Shown one piece after another: positions 59,579-64,000 of a DNA stretch of 64,000 nucleotides. The notes below the pieces were generated by a model. It saw only the letters and a list, made by a program, of their open reading frames with translations, was not told the origin of the DNA and did no database searches. The stretch's first letter is position 1, and each line of letters opens with the position of its first letter. Made by a program: the position numbers and the translations under genes. Source of the stretch: Gnetum montanum (taxonomy: Eukaryota; Streptophyta; Gnetopsida; Gnetales; Gnetaceae). The DNA lies in contig MNCI01021017.1 in NCBI GenBank assembly GCA_015680685.1, forward strand, positions 319,952-383,951, read 5' to 3'.

Positions 59579-62197
59579 ATGTCTTCCTCTCCACACAAAA
59601 GCACTTCATTGCCTAGGGATAACACAAGAGATAGTCAGCAACACAACATACATAATCAAGAACCACTAGTTCCTCAACAGTATCGGGTAGTATATACTCA
59701 TCATGATGAGTATGTACCTAATTTTACCTTTATCCTCCACCAAGATGAACAACTGCATTGGAGAAACCTACAAGGTAACATAGTGTTACCCCCAGATCGT
59801 GCAATCCCTAACATGCTCCTTTGTGCTCTTGCACAGATAGATATGACACAGCTATATTTTGAATACATTGCATGTGATTACGACACAAGGGATTACCATC
59901 CCACAGTGGCGCAACGTCAACAGGATGCATGACAGGAGAGTTACCACACATCGTTGAAGGGAAAAGGACCCCATAATGCTTCGTCTGTCATAAGAGAAAT
60001 TAAGGGTGGTAAACCTTTTTCAATAGGTTCTCCAAAAAATGATGTTCCCCCTTCTAACAATAGTGAGGAAGTGGTGTATCAAAACCTTCACTCCACGATA
60101 AACAACCTTGGTTCTGATTCCCACGAACATCAAGTGTTCAATAAGGGAACACAAACACAAGATAAGGGCGAGCATTCTGATTGTCATCACGATAGGGGTC
60201 AGGATCACTGAAGAGAAGGTAAGAAAAATCGTCATGGTGATGGTTCCCCTTCTTCTTCACCTTCGTCACATCACTCACCCTCTCCTTCCACATCTGGATG
60301 CAGTCACAAAGAGCCCAACCGTGAGGATAAGGATAAGGATAAGCAAAATGAGAACCCTTGACAAGAGAGTCGAGAGTGAGGACGAGAGCACTTTAGGGAA
60401 TCAAGGCATGGAAGAAGGGAAAGTAGGGAACTGCATAGACATCACAGATGCCATGACAGAGATGACCATGATGAACCCCTACTTGCAACCTGAAGCATGT
60501 TAGACATTACGGAGGCCATTAGAATACCTACAAGGCACCAAAAAGATAGATGCATCAAGAGACTAGACATGAATAATATCCCATGATTTGAGGGGGGATA
60601 CAACACTGATCCATAGAACCACTTACAAGAATTTCACGATGCCTATGCCTTGCAGAATATTGAGAATGAGTGGCAAAAATTAAAGTTGTTCCCAAGGATA
60701 CTCATAAAAGAAGCGGAAAGCTGGTACTAGTCCTTAGAATAAGAAACCATTAGGAGGTGGAGTACTATGCTAGAACTATTTAATGATAAATATTAAATGT
60801 ACTCCTTAGTTTCCAACTTACGAAAAAATATCCAAGGATGGAAGTAGGGAACTCATGAGTCCTTGGATGATGCCATGGGCTGATATTATGCATTACTACA
60901 TTGTTGCCTAGGCCATGGTTACGCATAACAGTATCAACTCCGCCACCTCGTAGATGGGCTAAGACATGAAACCAGGAGAACCCTTGAAACATATGCCCAG
61001 GGGAGATTATCTAAGCTTAGGTCCCATGAATTTCATAGATTTTTGGAGGAAGTAGCTAAGGAAGAAGGAGAGCTATGGAAAAGACAAAGTGTAGAAGAGT
61101 ATAACTTCGATCCTTCCCTCCAAAAGAAGGGAGTAAGATTCTATGAGGAAGAGGATGAGTCACCACTTGAAGAATTGGTGAATAGAAAAACCTTTCCACT
61201 TCAAAAGTTAACAACTGAAGTGTTGGCTAAGGTAGATCAAATGTGGGACTCCTTAGAAAGTAGATTCAAAACCGTTTTAAAAATTGTAGAGGAGTCTAAG
61301 GAGAAAAGTAGTGACCATGATAAGAAAAATAGGAGAGATTCAGACCATGCACGTAACAAGGGTAAGGGAAAAATGACTATCATTGATGAGGTTGTGGATT
61401 TAGATATAGAAAATGATGGTGGATGTGAGATCTACCAATATGACCATCCTATGGGATGTTGCCCAATAATCTCACATCTGCAAGAGTCTAGGGTGTATGC
61501 ACTCAACCCAAGACTTAACAAACGGCAAACACCCTGAAGGTTACCTTATCCCCAAGGTAACCCAAGGTAGTTCCACCAACCCTTAACATATTATCCAAGT
61601 GGAACTCTGCCACAACCTATCGAGCAACACTAGCAATGGAAATACCCGCAATTATGGGGGATGCCACCACCTAGACAACAATACCCTTACCGTCAACCAG
61701 ATTCATATGGCTATTACGTGCAGCAGCCAATTTCTCCAAGTGATTCTATGGGTCATGCAACCCCACAACGTCACTACCAAATTTAGGAGTATATTAGGAC
61801 TCCGTCTCCTGGAAGAGACACTCCACATGCATACCATCCTTCGAATCCATCTACATCTCTTAGGCTGATAGTTCCACTACCACCCGCTCCAACGATGCAA
61901 GGGGAACTCCCCACTCAACCACAGCAACGTAATGCTATGAGAGCTGTAAACCTTCAACCCAGTGTTGGTTCTAACAATAGTATAAAGATAAGACCCTTAT
62001 TTAGAACCAATAGTCCAAACAAGCTCCCACAACCACAAGCAATTGGGTCTATGACCACTCCCCCATCAAGAAAGGCTTCAGAGCTCCCTTCAAACCAACA
62101 ACAGTGCTCAACGTACATGGTTATGTTAACACATACTATCACTAACTGGATCAAGGTGGGCCACCTTCCTAAGAAACTCTCTGACCCCAGACTATAG
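59579..62197 (+). pseudogene. gag of A5: one frame with 17 stop codons and no frameshift
   Basis: First ATG after the primer-binding site (59579, MSSSPHKSTSLPRD). The same frame can be followed for 873 codons to a TAG at 62195. The N-terminal part is Gln/His/Ser-rich with an RS/DHD-rich stretch (~60200-60480). The capsid core at about 60590-61070 has LQEFHDAYAL, LKLFPRILIKEAESWY, ESLDDAMG and RRTLETYAQG, typical of gypsy (Athila/Tat-type) gag. An acidic linker follows, then CEIYQYDHPMGCCPIISHL (61423-61480), where a CCHC knuckle would be expected, and a Pro/Gln/Tyr-rich tail. The in-frame stops checked are one C-to-T (or G-to-A) step from Gln, Arg or Trp codons. Confidence 0.8.
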
Positions 62198-64000
62198 CCA
62201 TGGAGGAGATAGCCACCTATGCTAATCAATCTAAAATTAGTTTTTTGTTTTACACATTTTTTTTGCACAGTTTTGTTTTAAAAATTTCTTTAACTTTTCT
62301 TGTTTTTGTTTTAGAACATCGTTTATAATTTTTCTTTTATTTTTGTGTGTATGTGTGTGTCTTATCAATTTTGTTAAGTTTTTCATGCAATAAGTGCTCT
62401 TAATGATGGTATGAACTATTTTCTATTGGTTGCCAATGTTTGGTTTTTACCTTTAAGTGAGGATGTTGATACTAAGGTATGGTTCTTTTGATATAATAAG
62501 CAATGAGTCCACATCATCCATGTATCTGTAATCTCTATGCTCTCTCTTGTCTTGGAATTGTATAGTCCCTTTCTTCAAAATAATAACAACTATCAATGAA
62601 TCGGTGACTAGGCATTTCTCAAACTAAGGAAGGACTCAAGGATTGAAAAAGGTGTGGCTTCAAGGGAACTTGATGCATTTTTGTTGGCCATTCTCTTGAG
62701 TGCTTGGATGTTTTCTTCTTGAGTTTTCTTACCATTTTGACATTACCCAATTATCGGGAAGCTGAGTGGATAAAAATAAAAATAAAAAGTCTTTGCATGG
62801 TGTGGTTCTCATGAAAAAAAATAGAAACAATGAGGATTCAAAGCACACCCCTTAGATGAAATAATCATCTAGGCTATAAGCACTGGTTATGGAACTAAAA
62901 ACATGTTACCTATAACTAAGGCCCTTCCTTGCTTTCTACTTTTTCCTTTGTTTTTTCAGAATGGTGGTAGCTCTTTAAGGGATGCATTCTTGTTACTTCA
63001 AGTGGATGAATTGGCCGAATGCATTAATGCGAAGTCACTGGATGTGGTTTGTTTAAGGGTAGACTTGGAAAGGGATCTACTAAGTCACATTAATCATTAA
63101 ATACACAAGGGGCTATACACCACCTTGTTCTTGAGAATCCATTCCATTCTCTTCTTTCCATCATTCTTTCTCCATTGTTCATCTCATTGCCAGTTGTATC
63201 ATTGGTTGTTCATCTCACCCCCAGTTGTATCATTGCCAGTTCTTTTTGGTAAACTCTTGTGGTTAAGACTTTAAATTTTTCTTCCAAATGACATTTCTAG
63301 AGCCTACAAACTCTTTGAATGTGGGATTGTCATGGCATTAAGGGCATGAGCCTGCTTTGGGGAGGATCCACTAGCATTCCTATTTGGTACATCTATTAAT
63401 TTCTTTCCCTTAAACATTTTTGCAATCAATATTTATTTGTTCATCTCCATCTTTGACATCCATTTTATCGGCGTGGACATTGTCTTTTTTATTTCTTTCT
63501 TATTCCTTATCTCTTTCCATTCTATCACTACCAGAGGTTCGCTCTTAGTCATGGGGGTCCTAGTCCAATTTTTTCGATTTTCTCCTAACCCCTACACCTC
63601 GGGTAGCCACCAATATTATATCTCTAGATCCATATCAGCCATATTGTAACTTAGCCAATGGAACTTACACTGAGGCAAGGTATTAACTGCATTATGATTC
63701 ATTTACCCTTGCTAATATAAGACTGTTTTGTGTGTGCATATGGAAATCATACAACAACGGATTGGATTTGGAGGAAACACTTGGAATGGATTGGTGTTGA
63801 AACAGCTATACAAGGAACAAGATTGATGGTGCACTTATGGATGGACAATGAAAGGCACAATCTTGGTGTTGGTAGTAGCAAAATTCTTCTCTCTTCTCTC
63901 TTCTCTCTCAACTACCAAATAAGGCTTGATGTCAAATGTATAAAGTGTTCACTCTTGTTGTCGTGAACACCAATTTTGTTATGTTCTATAATGATGATCT
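62198..64000 (+). other. Post-gag spacer of A5
   Basis: Begins with a T-rich tract, as after gag in A4. Short blocks match the A3/A4 spacers: GGTGTGGCTTCAAGGGAACTT (62650-62670) and CCTGCTTTGGGGAGGATCCAC (63351-63371). The frames at 62903-63100 and 63437-63649 show no recognisable domain. No clear GATATC/TATA module is visible before the window ends, although CCATATCAGCCATATTG at 63628-63644 is a possible decayed trace. Confidence 0.5.

Larger units (their letters stand above)
58647..64000 (+). mobile_element. Family A element A5 (5' LTR, gag, spacer), incomplete at window end
   Basis: 5' LTR 58647-59433, primer-binding site 59435-59453, gag frame 59579-62197, then a spacer similar in short blocks to the gag-ORF2 spacers of A3 and A4. 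ORF2 and the 3' LTR would lie beyond 64000. No pol motif appears between gag and the window end. It is inserted beside the minus-strand protease remnant. Confidence 0.85.

Noticed and set aside
60020-60503. Frames on both strands inside the A5 gag region
   Set aside because: The gag frame itself runs uninterrupted by shifts through this stretch; the others are shadows.

Overview
This window looks like intergenic DNA from a large, AT-rich plant nuclear genome. It is made almost entirely of old, nested LTR retrotransposons of the Ty3/gypsy superfamily. Supporting signs are primer-binding sites for plant initiator-Met and Asp tRNAs, plant-type gypsy domains (chromovirus, Reina-like and Athila/Tat-like), 5-bp target-site duplications (TSDs), and C-to-T decay of coding frames. 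The species cannot be told from the sequence. No intact host gene, tRNA, rRNA or CRISPR array was found. Two assembly gaps (24143-24360, 46905-47564) and single Ns at 18854 and 45957 interrupt it.

Layout. 1-5.5 kb: minus-strand chromovirus pol whose primer-binding site lies next to protease, with no gag. 5.5-6.1 kb: truncated LTR of 'family A' (copy A1). 6.2-10.1 kb: plus-strand Athila/Tat-like pol. 13.0-13.5 kb: a probable LTR. 15.1-21.9 kb: complete but dead Reina-like element with two 1,095-bp LTRs. 22.0-23.2 kb: array of short dyad repeats. 23.9-24.7 kb: solo LTR A2 with TSD ATGTT. 25.1-31.4 kb: element A3 (minus). 34.3-39.8 kb: Tat-like pol (minus), split by a 2.1-kb solo LTR with TSD TTACA. 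39.9-48.1 kb: element A4 (minus), TSD CAAAT. 49.1-50.6 kb: tandem array with a hairpin in each ~190-bp unit. 52.1-57.1 kb: decayed, apparently intron-containing plus-strand gene that I do not recognise. 57.8-58.6 kb: gypsy protease remnant (minus). 58.6 kb to the end: element A5 (plus), running off the window.

The most interesting content is family A (A1-A5). Its LTRs begin TGATGAG and end CTCATCA. A3 and A4 carry a gag-like frame and a second frame, ORF2, resembling plant 'putative transposon protein' sequences with a coiled-coil tail. No protease, reverse transcriptase or integrase is visible, so the family looks non-autonomous. The LTR promoter has copies of a 22-bp GATATC-type palindrome 17 bp from a TATA box. 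A second, diverged palindrome-plus-TATA module lies inside A3 and A4 upstream of ORF2. It is followed by a conserved splice donor and an acceptor that directly abuts the ORF2 start codon. I infer a separate, spliced ORF2 transcript driven by an LTR-like internal promoter. All positions and comparisons were made by eye.
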